Origin: Pseudomonadota bacterium
GTDB taxonomy: Bacteria; Pseudomonadota; Gammaproteobacteria; QQUJ01
NCBI GenBank assembly: GCA_008501635.1
Contig: QQUJ01000006.1
Span: 1-64,000 of the forward strand
DNA: 64,000 nucleotides
Direction: 5' to 3'
Shown here: one piece after another, positions 18,012 through 29,316 of the stretch
How the letters are laid out: each line of letters starts with the position of its first letter
Position numbering within the stretch: position 1 is the first letter of the stretch
Position numbers and translations under genes: made by a program
Notes under the pieces: model-generated
What the model was told of the DNA's origin: nothing
The model's database searches: none
The model's input: only the letters and a program-made list of their open reading frames with translations

Positions 18012-18431
18012 ATGAACAGAGCGAGCGGAAAACACCGCACCATAGAAATCACGCCTGAAACCAAATGCGGTTTCTGTCACAACAGCAAGTGTTGCACCTA
18101 CATCACACAGCACATCGACACGCCGAAAAAGAAGGAGGAGTTTGACTTTCTGCTCTGGCAGCTGTCCCACGAAAACGTCCAGGCCTATAAGGACGAAGAC
18201 GGCTGGTTTCTGCTTTTCAATTCGCGCTGCAGACATCTGCTGAGCAACGGTGGTTGTGGCATCTATGAGACCCGCCCCCAGATCTGTCGCGACTATGACA
18301 ACGATTTTTGCGAGCACGACGAACCCGCCGAAAAACATTTCGAAATCTTTTTCGACAGCTACGAAACACTGGATAAATACTGCCGCAAGCGCTTCAAGAA
18401 ATGGGATAGGCGGTTTAAGAAAAACAGCTAG
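18012..18431 (+). CDS. YkgJ-family cysteine cluster protein
   Basis: Protein of 139 aa with the zinc/iron-chelating cysteine cluster of the YkgJ (UPF0153) family: CGFCHNSKCC near the N-terminus, then CRHL.., GGCGIYETRPQICRDY at about 78-93 and FCEH. It probably binds a metal or Fe-S cluster; the function is unknown. ATG 18012 is preferred over the in-frame start at 17940, which lies in the repeat copy. Confidence 0.8.
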   Translation: MNRASGKHRTIEITPETKCGFCHNSKCCTYITQHIDTPKKKEEFDFLLWQLSHENVQAYKDEDGWFLLFNSRCRHLLSNGGCGIYETRPQICRDYDNDFCEHDEPAEKHFEIFFDSYETLDKYCRKRFKKWDRRFKKNS

Positions 18432-18441
18432 CTCACTGCGG

Positions 18442-19110
18442 TCACCGAACTCCCGGCATGAGTTCCAAAAAATGATGTACGGCTGGAAACTCGCTGATTT
18501 CGCGTTCGCGCTGTTGTGAATCAGGTTTGCGCACCCCCAGCACGTATCCCAACCCATAGCTGCTGGCCGATCGCAACACCGCGAGGCTGTCATCGATCAA
18601 CACGGTGCGATCGAGTTCGAACGGTTCGCAGTCGCGCAGACGATCCCAAAACCGCGGATCCTCCTTGGGTACACCCAAATCGTGGGCACAAACCAGGGCA
18701 TCGAGATGGGCACCCAGTGGCGTGCGCCGCATCTTCAGCGAGATCGCCTTGCCGTGAGCATTGGTTACCAGAACGCGTCGTTTTCCCGCGCGCTTCAACG
18801 CTTCAAGGAACTCGATGACATGCGGGTGCACGGCAATCAGGTGATCGACCTCCTCCTTGAGCAAGGCGATATCCATGCCCAACTCACGCGTCCAGTAGTC
18901 GATGCAGTACCAATCAATAGTGCCTTCCACCGCCTTGTAACGCGCCAGCAACTCCGCCAGTGATTGCTCAATTTCCAATCCGTGCAGTTCGCCGTAGCGT
19001 CTCGGCACGTGCTCCAGCCAGAAGTGATTGTCGAAATGCAGATCGAGCAGCGTGCCGTCCATATCCAGCAGCACGGTGTCGATGCAGTCCCACTCGAGCA
19101 GTTGCGGCAT
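18442..19110 (-). CDS. yrfG: GMP/IMP nucleotidase, HAD family
   Basis: HAD-superfamily phosphatase (222 aa). Motif I is LLDMDGTLLDL at about residues 14-24, with the nucleophile Asp and the +2 Asp. Motif II is VLVTNAHGK, motif III the Lys in LGVPKEDPRFW, and motif IV is LIDDS. Length and the DNHFWLEHVPRRYGE segment match YrfG, which dephosphorylates purine mononucleotides in E. coli. It is divergent from nudE, with cysQ next, as in the E. coli yrfG/nudE neighbourhood. Confidence 0.9.
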   Translation of the reverse strand: MPQLLEWDCIDTVLLDMDGTLLDLHFDNHFWLEHVPRRYGELHGLEIEQSLAELLARYKAVEGTIDWYCIDYWTRELGMDIALLKEEVDHLIAVHPHVIEFLEALKRAGKRRVLVTNAHGKAISLKMRRTPLGAHLDALVCAHDLGVPKEDPRFWDRLRDCEPFELDRTVLIDDSLAVLRSASSYGLGYVLGVRKPDSQQREREISEFPAVHHFLELMPGVR

Positions 19111-19219
19111 GATGCGACCCCTTAGAACCGGGCTACATTGTAGGCGGGTTTCTGACCACTGTCGTCACGGCGTATACTGGAAAGCGTCATCCCAACCCCG
19201 ACAGTCACCTCACGATCTC

Positions 19220-19768
19220 ATGAGAAAAAAGCCCGAAATACTGAATCGCCGTGAGGTGGCCCGCTCGCGGATCTTTCGTATCGAGGAGCGCGAACTGCGC
19301 TTCCCCAACGGTACGGTAGTGCATTACGAGCGGCTGCTGACGGCACGCCACGGAGCGGTGCTGGTGGTGCCCATGGCTGATCGCGACACTGTGTATCTGA
19401 TTCGCGAATATGCGGCTGGCACCGACCGCTACGAACTGGCCCTGCCCAAGGGTCTGGTCTCCGACGGTGAGACGCCGCTGCAGGCGGCCAACCGCGAGCT
19501 GAAGGAAGAGATCGGCCACGGCGCGCGCCAACTCAGCCATATCAATACGCTGAGTGTGGCGCCCGGCTATCTGGAGCACTGCACCCACATCATTCTCGCG
19601 CAGGATCTCTTCGAGCAGCGCCTGCCGGGCGACGAACCGGAGGAGATCGAGGTCGTACCCTGGTCGCTCAGCCGCCTGACCGAACTCGTGGCGCGCGACG
19701 ACTGCACCGAGGCCCGCAGCATCGCCGCGCTGTATATGGTGAAAGAACTCCTGGCCAATGAATCCTGA
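19220..19768 (+). CDS. nudE: ADP compounds hydrolase NudE
   Basis: Nudix hydrolase (182 aa) acting on ADP-ribose, NADH and Ap3A in E. coli. The Nudix box is GLVSDGETPLQAANRELKEEIG, residues about 82-103 (GX5EX7REUXEEXGU). The N-terminal FRIEERELRFPNG resembles NudE. ATG 19220 is chosen because the sequence upstream of it runs into yrfG and has no family resemblance. The 3' end overlaps cysQ by 11 bp, indicating an operon. Confidence 0.92.
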   Translation: MRKKPEILNRREVARSRIFRIEERELRFPNGTVVHYERLLTARHGAVLVVPMADRDTVYLIREYAAGTDRYELALPKGLVSDGETPLQAANRELKEEIGHGARQLSHINTLSVAPGYLEHCTHIILAQDLFEQRLPGDEPEEIEVVPWSLSRLTELVARDDCTEARSIAALYMVKELLANES

Positions 19769-20585
19769 AGACCCAACCGGCCTCACCAACGATCTGGAAT
19801 CACTACTCAACCCCGTCATCACCCTGGCACGCAGCGCGGGCGACGAAATCCTGGCTGTTTATGACAGCGATTTCGCCGTTCAGCACAAGGACGATGACTC
19901 GCCCCTGACCGCGGCCGACCTGGCATCTCACCACGCCATCGTCGCAGGATTGCGCGCACTGTCACCCGATCTCCCGATCCTCTCCGAGGAGTCCGCGCCC
20001 CCCGAGTTCGCCACCCGCGCCCGGTGGCGCCGCTACTGGTTGATCGACCCGCTGGACGGCACCAAGGAGTTCGTCAGACGCAGCGGCGAGTTCACCGTCA
20101 ATATCGCACTGATCGAGGACCAGCAGCCGGTGTTGGGGGTGGTCTACACGCCGGTGCAGCGCCTCACCTATGCCGGCGCAAGAGGGGTCGGTGCATTCAA
20201 ACTACTGGACGATCAGGCTCGTGAACCGATCCACGTGCGCCCGCTGGCGAACGGCGCGGTGACGGTGGTAGGCAGCAAGTCCCACGGCACCGAGGAACTC
20301 AACGCCTACCTGAAACGGCTGGGCGAGCACCAACTGCGTTCCATGGGCAGTTCGTTGAAGTTCTGCCTGGTGGCCGAGGGCGCGGCTGACCTGTATCCGC
20401 GCCTCGGCCCCACCTGCGAGTGGGATACCGCGGCCGCGCAGGCGGTGGTGGAGGCGGCGGGTGGTCGGGTGACGGATCTGGAGATGAATCCCCTGCGCTA
20501 CAACACCAAAGCGTCGCTTCTCAATCCGCATTTCTTTGTCTTCGGCGATCCGCGCGGGCAGTGGGATCGCTACCTCACGCATTGA
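19758..20585 (+). CDS. cysQ: 3'(2'),5'-bisphosphate nucleotidase CysQ
   Basis: Mg-dependent, lithium-sensitive phosphatase (275 aa) of the inositol monophosphatase fold that removes PAP, a by-product of sulfate assimilation. Motifs: DDDSPLTAADLASH at about 51-64, LSEES at about 81-85, WLIDPLDGTKEFVRR at about 94-108 (metal site), and CEWDTAAAQAVVEAAGG at about 219-235 (second metal site). It overlaps nudE by 11 bp. PAP is linked to NudE-type nucleotide metabolism only loosely, but the pairing is conserved. Confidence 0.95.
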   Translation: MNPEDPTGLTNDLESLLNPVITLARSAGDEILAVYDSDFAVQHKDDDSPLTAADLASHHAIVAGLRALSPDLPILSEESAPPEFATRARWRRYWLIDPLDGTKEFVRRSGEFTVNIALIEDQQPVLGVVYTPVQRLTYAGARGVGAFKLLDDQAREPIHVRPLANGAVTVVGSKSHGTEELNAYLKRLGEHQLRSMGSSLKFCLVAEGAADLYPRLGPTCEWDTAAAQAVVEAAGGRVTDLEMNPLRYNTKASLLNPHFFVFGDPRGQWDRYLTH

Positions 20586-20607
20586 CGGAGAAATGGCATC
20601 ACCGATC

Positions 20608-20681
20608 TCTCGCCAGGACGCGAATATCGCCAGGAAAAACCTTTCGATCTTTTCCTTTGCGCGCTTTGCGTCCTGGCGAGA
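20608..20681 (+). repeat. Dispersed palindromic repeat, copy 4
   Basis: Palindrome between the convergent cysQ and V-ATPase subunit D genes. Perfect 14-base arms are TCTCGCCAGGACGC (20608-20621) and GCGTCCTGGCGAGA (20668-20681), with inner AAAACCTTTCG and CTTTGCGCGCTTT. It is a diverged member of the family at 8122, 8667 and 11849. Here it could also serve as a bidirectional 3'-end structure. Confidence 0.7.
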
Positions 20682-20690
20682 TAAACAACG

Positions 20691-21308
20691 TCATCCGCTT
20701 CCCTGCTTCAGCCGCTTGAGCTGAAACAGGGTATTGCGCTCTTCTTCCTCCAGCACCGACTCGATGTAACGCACCGTCGCGCGGTAGCGCGGGATGATGT
20801 TGTAACGCAGTGCGTTGACCCGCTTCTGGGTCTTGCGCTGCTCCTCCAGCAGCCGCCACAGCGCCGTCTCGGACTCGCCCAGGCGCGCCAGCACCACCGC
20901 GGCACGGGCCAGATCGAGGCGCGTCTGATCGAGGCTCGGATCGGTGCCGAGCAATCCGACCGGCTGCAACGGCTGCAGGCGCGCGGTAACGCTCGGATAT
21001 TCCACGCCCAGACTGCGCCGCGGCAGAATCTCCACTTCCAGCGCCGGCGCCAGACCGATGGCCACCTGGCCCAATGCCTGGCTGCTCATGCGCAGTGTGG
21101 AGATACCCAGCCAACGGTACGCCGCGGCCAGGAGCGTGCGCGCCTCGCCGCGCAGTTCGCGGTACTGGGCGAGACGCTCGTAGACCAGGCGGGTCAGCAG
21201 CTCTTTCTTGCGCTCCAGCAACTGATGGCCCTGTTCCAGAAAGGCGACCTGGCGCCGTACTGCCAGCAGCGCACTGCGCGTGGGCGGAATGTTCAGGCGT
21301 CGGCCCAT
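20691..21308 (-). CDS. V/A-type ATPase subunit D
   Basis: Central rotor shaft subunit (205 aa). The start MGRRLNIPPTRSALLAVRRQ and the long coiled-coil N- and C-terminal helices (e.g. EEQRKTQKRVNALRYNIIPRY at about 162-182) are diagnostic of V/A-ATPase subunit D. It is the last gene of the operon, and its start overlaps the subunit B stop by 16 bp. It couples ATP hydrolysis or synthesis in A3B3 to rotation of the membrane ring. Confidence 0.94.
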   Translation of the reverse strand: MGRRLNIPPTRSALLAVRRQVAFLEQGHQLLERKKELLTRLVYERLAQYRELRGEARTLLAAAYRWLGISTLRMSSQALGQVAIGLAPALEVEILPRRSLGVEYPSVTARLQPLQPVGLLGTDPSLDQTRLDLARAAVVLARLGESETALWRLLEEQRKTQKRVNALRYNIIPRYRATVRYIESVLEEEERNTLFQLKRLKQGSG

Positions 21309-22686
21309 TCCGTCTCCATCGGGTGGTGATAGCGCTCCAGCTCCGCTTCGGTGACGCGGGTCAGCTCGTCGGCCGGCAGCAGCGACAGTAGATCCCAGGC
21401 GAGATCCAGCGTCTCGACGATGCTGCGGTCGTCAGCCGCCCCCTGGTTGACGAACTGGCGCTCGAAGGCGTCGGCGAAACGCAGGTACTGACGGTCGCGC
21501 CGCGACAGCTCGTCGGCACCGATGATCGAGGCGAGGTTGCGCGCCTCGATCGCGCGTGCGTAGGAGGCGTAGAGCTGACTCGCCACCCGCGGGTGGTCGG
21601 AACGTGTCTCCTCCTTGCCGATGCCGTCCTTCATCAGCCGCGAGAGCGAGGGCAGCACCGTCACCGGCGGGTAGATGCCCTTGCTGTGCAGCTCACGGCT
21701 GAGCACGATCTGGCCCTCGGTGATGTAACCGGTGAGATCGGGAATCGGATGGGTGATGTCATCGCTCGGCATGGTCACCACCGGCACCATGGTGATGGAG
21801 CCGTGACGGTCGCGGATGCGCCCGGCACGCTCGTAGATCGCCGCCAGATCGGAGTAGAGATAACCGGGGTAGCCTTTGCGCGACGGCACATCGCCCTTAG
21901 CGGTGCTCACCTCGCGCAACGCCTCGGCGTAGTGGGTCATGTCGGTCATCACCACCAGTACGTGGCGGTCCTGGTCGAAGGCCAGGTACTCGGCGGCGGT
22001 GAGCGCGGTGCGCGGCAGGATCAACCGCTCCATGGGCGGATCGTCGGCGAGGTTGATGAACATCACCACGTTTCCCAGCACACCGCTGTTCTCGAACTCC
22101 TCCTGGAACAGCCGTGCATCCGCGTAGGAGACCCCCATGGCGGCGAAGACGATGGAGAAGTTGGCCTCCTCGCCGGGCAGCCGCGCCTGACGCACGATCT
22201 GCGCGGCGAGCCGGTTGTGGGGCAGCCCTGAGCCCGAGAAGATGGGCAGCTTCTGGCCGCGCACCAGCGAGTTCAACCCGTCGATGGTGGAGATGCCGGT
22301 CTGCATGAACTCGCGCGGATAGGCGCGCGCCGCCGGGTTGACCGGCGCGCCGTTGACATCGCGCCGTACCCGAGAGAGCAGCGGCGGCCGCCCGTCACGC
22401 GGCTCGCCGACACCGCTGAAGATACGGCCCAGCAATTCCAGCGACAACGGCAGCTCGAAGGGCCGATCCAGAAACCGCACCCAGGTGCTCTCCAGATCGA
22501 GATCGTCGGTGCCCTCGAAGAGCTGCACCGCCACCTGGTCGCGGCCGCTCAGGATCACCTGTCCGTTGCGCACGCCCCCGTCACGATCACGCACCGCGAC
22601 CCGATCGCCCAGCGCAACCCCCGGCACCGCCGCCATATAGAGCAGCGCACCATGGGCAGCACTTGCTGTGCGGTACTCCTTCTCCC

Positions 22687-22690
<4 letters not shown>
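21293..22690 (-). CDS. V/A-type ATPase subunit B
   Basis: Non-catalytic nucleotide-binding subunit (465 aa) of the A3B3 head. ATG 22690 has an AGGAGG ribosome site and overlaps the subunit A stop as ATGA, so it is preferred to the in-frame start at 22717. Motifs include FSGVGEPRDGRP, PREFMQTGISTIDGLNSLVRGQKLPIFSGSGLPHN at about 123-157 (no true P-loop, as expected for B), and YPGYLYSDLA. Typical length. Confidence 0.96.
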
Positions 22691-24460
<1,770 letters not shown>

Positions 24461-24468
<8 letters not shown>

Positions 24469-25111
24469 GCTCCACCCATCCCGCCAGCATCGCCGGTGCG
24501 AACAGGCGCTCCAGAACCTCCTCCTGAAGATTTTCCGCCAGACGCGCGCGGCGGCCTTCGAAGCTGTTGTCCACCCGCACCCGATTATCGGCGGTGCGCA
24601 CCAGCAGGCCGCCGCTGCCGGGCATCGGCTCCTCGTCGAGGGCGAGCTTGCAGCCTGGGACGGCTTCGCTCACCAGCGCCTCCCACTCGGCGGCAAAGCG
24701 GCGATAATCCCGGGCGTTGAGGTGCGCCACCAGACCCTCTGCGTCGAGCGCCTCCACCCCTTGGCGCAACAGCCCCTGCAACACCCCGCGATAGCGTGGA
24801 GCGTCCTTTACCAACGCGTCGAGCTGGGCATCCAGGCCCGCCAGCGTGGCGCTGACCAATGTCCAGCGCAGCCGATCCAGTTCACCCTGAAGGCGAATCT
24901 CCGCAGCCTGAACCTGCCGGCCGTAGAGGCGCTCGGCTTCGGCCTTGGCGGCCAGCACTTCCTTCTCCTCGCGCAGATGAAGCCGTGCCTGGGCCTCCTC
25001 GGCGATACGCTCGGCACTGCTGCGGCCCCGCTCGCGGTACTCAGCGGCCAGATTCTCGGCCCGCGCCAGGAGGGCAGTCTCCAGATCGCCGATCTGCTGT
25101 GCATCGCTCAT
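24461..25111 (-). CDS. V/A-type ATPase subunit E
   Basis: Peripheral stalk subunit (216 aa). Residues 1-110 form a long charged helix suited to coiled-coil pairing with subunit H/G (AEEAQARLHLREEKEVL). The C-terminal globular domain includes GGLLVRTADNRVRVDNSFEGRRARL at about 166-190, the typical E-subunit signature. It overlaps subunit F (ATGA) and subunit A. Confidence 0.9.
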
Positions 25112-25428
25112 AGGCTCTTCTCCAGCGCATTCGGGCCCAGCACCCGGCGCACCAGGGCTTCCACGGGCGGCCGATAGTCTGCCGGGGCATGCAGGGGCGG
25201 TACCTCGCTGATCACAATGCGGCCTCCCTCCGCCCGCACCCGACGGAACGCTGGACCGCCCGCCTCGGCCAGCGAGTGTTCGACGATCACCAGGGCTTTG
25301 GCGTCGCTGCGCAACAGCTCCTGGAGCACCTGTTCCAGGTCTTCAACCGTGGCATCCGGTCGAGTCTCGAAGCCGAGCAGGGCAAAGCCTTGCGTCAGCG
25401 CAGCGCCCCCCAGGGCGATCATCCTCAT
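25108..25428 (-). CDS. V/A-type ATPase subunit F
   Basis: Small central-stalk subunit (106 aa), of normal length. It begins MRMIALGGAALTQGFALLGFET, a Rossmann-like strand-loop-helix seen in all F subunits, and has KALVIVEHSLAE and IVISEVPP in the expected places. Its ATG overlaps the K stop and its TGA overlaps the E start, so these genes are translationally coupled. Confidence 0.88.
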   Translation of the reverse strand: MRMIALGGAALTQGFALLGFETRPDATVEDLEQVLQELLRSDAKALVIVEHSLAEAGGPAFRRVRAEGGRIVISEVPPLHAPADYRPPVEALVRRVLGPNALEKSL

Positions 25429-25880
25429 CCGATTCGTCCCAGCATCAGGATGGTGACCACCAGGCCGTAGATCGCGATTCCCTCGGCCAGCCCCAGGTAG
25501 ATCAGACTGCGGCCGAACACCTCGGGCTTTTCGGCGATCACCGCCAGCGCGGCGGCGCCCACAGGTCCGACGGCGATGCCCGCGCCGATGGTGGCCAGCG
25601 CGGTGGGAATGCCGATACCGATGAGCGCCAGACCCAATCCCACCGACACCTCGACGGGTCCGCCGGCCGCGGCGGTAGCGGGCTGCGCCAGCACCTCCTG
25701 AACCCCCAGCAACAGCAGGCCCAGTTCGGCGCCCAGAAACATCAGCAGATTGAGCCCCACCGCGCCCTTGAACCAGCGGCGCGTGCGTCGGCGTTCCGCC
25801 AATGGGCGCATCTCCAGGTAGATACCCAGCGCGACGATACCCAACAGACTCAGCGTAATGATTGCCACCATCCCGTACAT
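25425..25880 (-). CDS. V/A-type ATPase proteolipid subunit K
   Basis: Membrane ring subunit (151 aa) with four predicted helices at about 4-23, 41-60, 79-112 and 125-147. The ion-carrying Glu is Glu133 (YLGLAEGIAIYG). Helix 2 also carries an acidic residue, Glu52 (LGAELG). Helix 3 is glycine-rich (GIGIPTALATIGAGIAVGPVGAAA). Glu133 is followed by Gly, not Ser/Thr, so the common Na+-coordinating Glu-Ser/Thr pair is absent. Proton use is therefore favoured, but this is weak evidence. The N-terminal hairpin is diverged from the C-terminal one. Confidence 0.9.
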   Translation of the reverse strand: MYGMVAIITLSLLGIVALGIYLEMRPLAERRRTRRWFKGAVGLNLLMFLGAELGLLLLGVQEVLAQPATAAAGGPVEVSVGLGLALIGIGIPTALATIGAGIAVGPVGAAALAVIAEKPEVFGRSLIYLGLAEGIAIYGLVVTILMLGRIG

Positions 25881-25902
25881 TGCTACCCCTTTCGTGCCCT
25901 CG

Positions 25903-27837
25903 TTATGAGTGAGAACGCGGTTCGCGCAGCTTCGACTGCGTCCTCCGCTCCGTCGTTCGCTCCAGCCGCAACGGTCGATACTCGCGCCCCGTCCCGGTAA
26001 AGAACCGTGAGAATCCCTCGTAGTACTCCAGGCGCAATACCTGGATCGCCACGATAGCCCCTTCCAGCACCGTGATGACGACGTTGCCGATCACCACGGT
26101 AATCCAGTACCCCGCTTCGCCCATCATGTCCGCCAGGGTGAAGACCGCCACCGCCAACGCGACGTGATTGAGACTGAAGGCGGCGAGGCGCAAAAAAGAG
26201 AGCGTATTGGCGGCGTAGGCGAGCAGCGTCTCGAACGCCTCCATCACCACCACCAGCAGACGTTCGGCGAAGCCCGCCCGATTGCGATAACCGTAGTAGC
26301 CCATCACCACCGCCAGGGGAATCAGCACCAGCAGCGCGTGCCAGCCGTGCAGCGGCTGCTGGCGAAACCAGAGGCTGCCAACGTAGAGACCTCCCAGGTA
26401 GATCGCCGCCCCCGCCAGACCCCGACCGTCGAACAGGGCATCGCGCCACATCCCCTGCGCCACCCGGTTGACGATGGTGATCAGCGTCGCCAGCAGAATA
26501 AAGCCGACACCGCAGTAAAAGGCCACGCCCAACATGCGCTGCGGATCGGAGAGCGGCGCAATCCACAACGGTTCCAGCCAATGCTCTACCCCGAAGACGC
26601 TGCCGTAGAGCCAGCCGAAGAGCATCGATGAGATCCCGGCACTGAGAAAGGCGGGACGCAGCCGCCGCCAGCGCCGCGGCAGCAGCAGTCCGGCCACGGC
26701 AATCATCGCGCCCTGGCCGAGATCGCCGAACATCATCCCGAACATCACCAGGAAGCTGACCGTGAACAACAGCGTCGGATCGAATTCGTTGTAGCCGGGA
26801 ACCCCGTAATTGCGCACCAGTTGGACGAAGGGCCACAACCACCGGTGGTGAGAGATCGTGGAGGGGACCTGTTCACTCTCCTCCGGAAACGGATCACGCG
26901 CGTGCAATACGAAGGGATGAACGAGACCCTCCTCGAGCTTGAGCTGCAACCGCAGCAACTGCTGGGATGGCACCCAGCCGCTGAACAGGGCGAGACCTCC
27001 GCGTCCGCGCAGCACATCGGCGAGACGCGCATAGGGCGCTGCCAGCACCAACACACCATGCAGCGCCTGCAGCTCGACTTCCGACTCCCGGGCCGCGCGT
27101 TGCAACCCGGCCTGCATCGTCTGACGCTGGGTGATGATTTCCTGCAGCCGCTGGCGCAGATCGCGCGCCACCTCGGTGGGGTGATCGGTGAACTCCTCGG
27201 GAATATTGACCGCGCGAAATCCCGCGGCCTCCAACACCTGGTTCAGCTCTCCCTCCTGTTGCGCGGACGGGCCCGCCACCACCACGTAGGCCGTACCCGC
27301 GCTCACCAGAAACACCGTGATGACATAACCGGCCAGCGACACCGCCTGGGTGAGGCGTGGCAAGTTGGCTTCCGGGACGGTACCCACACGCACATCGAGA
27401 AAACGTTTACGCCGCTGCAGGTGACCGAGATCGACGTCGAGTGCAGAGAACTTCTGCAGGGTCTCAAGCAACTGCTCCAATTCGCGTCGCTGATCCTCGA
27501 GCCGCCGCAAGCCTTCCTGTGTATCCGAAGCAGCGCGCCACAGCTCGCCCAGGCGGTCATCGGCTTGGGCCAGCTCCGACTCCTGGATGACCCGCAGTTC
27601 CGGCTCCCCCGCTTCGGGCGCCAGATGATACGCCTCGCACAGTTTCTCCAGTCGGGTATGCGCGCTCTCGTAAAGCTCGCGATAACGCACGCTCAGCAAT
27701 TCCGGCAACTGCGCGTCGACACCCTTATCGGGCTGGGGATCGAAGACACCGCAGTCGGCGAGCAGCAGCGCCGCCTTGGGTGCGTCCTCACGCAGCACCT
27801 GCAGATGGACGCGCTGCATGCGTTGCGGTCTAAACAC
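25903..27837 (-). CDS. V/A-type ATPase membrane subunit I
   Basis: Stator and ion-channel subunit (644 aa), related to V-ATPase subunit a. The GTG at 27837 is chosen because it gives a family-like start (FRPQRMQRVHLQV) with GAGGTGGGG upstream; the open frame extends to 27879. The N-terminal half is soluble, with coiled-coil arms at about residues 75-135 and 225-265. The C-terminal half has about seven to eight membrane helices, including MFGDLGQGAMIAVAG (the conserved GDxGxG) and the ESLLAYAANTLSFLRLAAFSL-like segment near the end, which contains the channel arginine. Overlaps subunit C by 8 bp. Confidence 0.94.
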   Translation of the reverse strand: MFRPQRMQRVHLQVLREDAPKAALLLADCGVFDPQPDKGVDAQLPELLSVRYRELYESAHTRLEKLCEAYHLAPEAGEPELRVIQESELAQADDRLGELWRAASDTQEGLRRLEDQRRELEQLLETLQKFSALDVDLGHLQRRKRFLDVRVGTVPEANLPRLTQAVSLAGYVITVFLVSAGTAYVVVAGPSAQQEGELNQVLEAAGFRAVNIPEEFTDHPTEVARDLRQRLQEIITQRQTMQAGLQRAARESEVELQALHGVLVLAAPYARLADVLRGRGGLALFSGWVPSQQLLRLQLKLEEGLVHPFVLHARDPFPEESEQVPSTISHHRWLWPFVQLVRNYGVPGYNEFDPTLLFTVSFLVMFGMMFGDLGQGAMIAVAGLLLPRRWRRLRPAFLSAGISSMLFGWLYGSVFGVEHWLEPLWIAPLSDPQRMLGVAFYCGVGFILLATLITIVNRVAQGMWRDALFDGRGLAGAAIYLGGLYVGSLWFRQQPLHGWHALLVLIPLAVVMGYYGYRNRAGFAERLLVVVMEAFETLLAYAANTLSFLRLAAFSLNHVALAVAVFTLADMMGEAGYWITVVIGNVVITVLEGAIVAIQVLRLEYYEGFSRFFTGTGREYRPLRLERTTERRTQSKLREPRSHS

Positions 27838-28888
27838 GCGTTTCCCCACCTCGCCCTTGACCGCCAAAACCGGCGGCAAAGCGGATCAGCGCGGAGTCCA
27901 GGCCAAGTTGCCGCCCCTTCAGCACGGCCAGCAACTGCTGCATCTGCAGCTCGCGCAGCAACAGATAGGCCAGCGCCCGCGCCACGCTGAAACCACCGTC
28001 GCGCAGGACCGACTCCGCCACCGACTGGGTCTCGCGCTGCAGCCGCCGCTGCACCTCGCTGATGGTCTCGGCTCCTTCCAGCAATTGCGCCAGTGTTCGC
28101 GGCAGCGCGCCGATCAATTCGGCCATCGACCCCAGATCGGCCAACGCCAACCACTCGCGCGCGGCAATTCGGTGGCCGGCCGGCGCCAGCAGATAGAAGG
28201 CCTGGGCCGGCGGCAGATTGTAGGCGTAGCGATAGCGCAGCAACCAGACGAGATTGACATGGTCGATGTAGGAACCGACCAACCGGTTGAGCAGCTGCCG
28301 GTCCTTGCCGTCGAAGCCGCGCAGCTGGCGTGCCAGCCCGGTGAAGTAGCGCTGATCCAAAGTCGCATCAAGGATGAAGAGTTCCGGCTGCTCCTCGAAC
28401 GCCAGCCGCGCCTGATGCACGATCGAGCCGTAAGCGGTGGTCTCCAGCTGACGCAATAACTCCGCCAGATCCTCCGTCGCCAGCAAGCGGTCGGCAGGCA
28501 GAGTGGCGAACGGCCCCAGGCGGACGAGTTCAGCGCGAATCGCGGCAGCGGAGCGGCCGGCCACCTTGCCGCGCAGCAGCGCCTTGAGATTGGCCAGTTC
28601 GAAGCGTCGAATCCAGTAGATCAGCAGATCGCGGGCATTACCGTGGGTACCGCGCACCAGCACCGAAAACTCCTGCAAAAGTGCGAGCAGCAGCGCCGAT
28701 TCCAGAAAGGCAGGATCGACCTGGGCCTCCTGGCCCAGGTCGGCCAAATCGGGAATCAGTGCATGGGCGGCCTGTTCGGGTGTACTACCCTCGATGAGGG
28801 CCTCCACCTCGGCCGCGGGCAACAGCCGGTCCGCCATGCCCGACACCCGGGCATTGAGGTAGGCGTAGCGGGCCACCGCACCACTCAT
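27830..28888 (-). CDS. V/A-type ATPase subunit C
   Basis: Socket subunit (352 aa) that links the central shaft to the ring; all-helical. ATG 28888 (MSGAVARYAYLNARVSGM) lies 1 bp after the subunit H/G stop and is preferred to the much longer frame to 29083, which overlaps the upstream gene. Conserved features include YAYLNARV and ENVDLRN-like residues in FELANLKALLRGK at about 110-122, and DHVNLVWLLRYRYAYNL at about 208-224. In most A/V operons C lies between E and F; here it is second, directly before I. Confidence 0.88.
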   Translation of the reverse strand: MSGAVARYAYLNARVSGMADRLLPAAEVEALIEGSTPEQAAHALIPDLADLGQEAQVDPAFLESALLLALLQEFSVLVRGTHGNARDLLIYWIRRFELANLKALLRGKVAGRSAAAIRAELVRLGPFATLPADRLLATEDLAELLRQLETTAYGSIVHQARLAFEEQPELFILDATLDQRYFTGLARQLRGFDGKDRQLLNRLVGSYIDHVNLVWLLRYRYAYNLPPAQAFYLLAPAGHRIAAREWLALADLGSMAELIGALPRTLAQLLEGAETISEVQRRLQRETQSVAESVLRDGGFSVARALAYLLLRELQMQQLLAVLKGRQLGLDSALIRFAAGFGGQGRGGETRV

Positions 28889-28889
28889 C

Positions 28890-29213
28890 TCACTCCTCCC
28901 GCGCGGGATCGAGCACCAGTTCCAGCGCCGCGCGCAGAGCCTCGCGCTCGCGCTGCTGGGCCATTTCGCGCAGCTGACGGGAACGCTCCGCATAGCGGCG
29001 TTCCAATTCGTGGATCGCCTGGGCGGCGCGCGTCTCCGCCTTGCCGAGAAAGGAGGCGCGCAGGTCAGGAAGGCGGGCTTCAAACTGCGCCTCCACGGCC
29101 CGCGCGTCGGCCAGCGCCTGATCGATCAGGCGCTCCCGCTCCGCTTCGGCGCCGGCGACCACCTCCTCGGCGCGCAGCTCCGCATCCAACAGCCGCTTCA
29201 GGGTATCTTCCAT
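28890..29213 (-). CDS. V/A-type ATPase subunit H (G-like peripheral stalk)
   Basis: First gene of the operon, 107 aa from ATG 29213 (MEDTLKRLLDAELRAEE). It is almost entirely charged alpha-helix with Ala/Glu/Arg heptads, as expected for the coiled-coil partner of subunit E in the peripheral stalk. Low-complexity composition prevents a stronger family match; position and shape support the call. Confidence 0.8.
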   Translation of the reverse strand: MEDTLKRLLDAELRAEEVVAGAEAERERLIDQALADARAVEAQFEARLPDLRASFLGKAETRAAQAIHELERRYAERSRQLREMAQQREREALRAALELVLDPAREE

Positions 29214-29316
29214 TCTCTCTCTCGCTTCAGTGCTGACGGGCACTATCACGCACTACGCTGTCCCCACAGGGTGACCGCTGGCGCGGGTGTTCTGCAACCT
29301 CCCTCATTGGCTAGAG

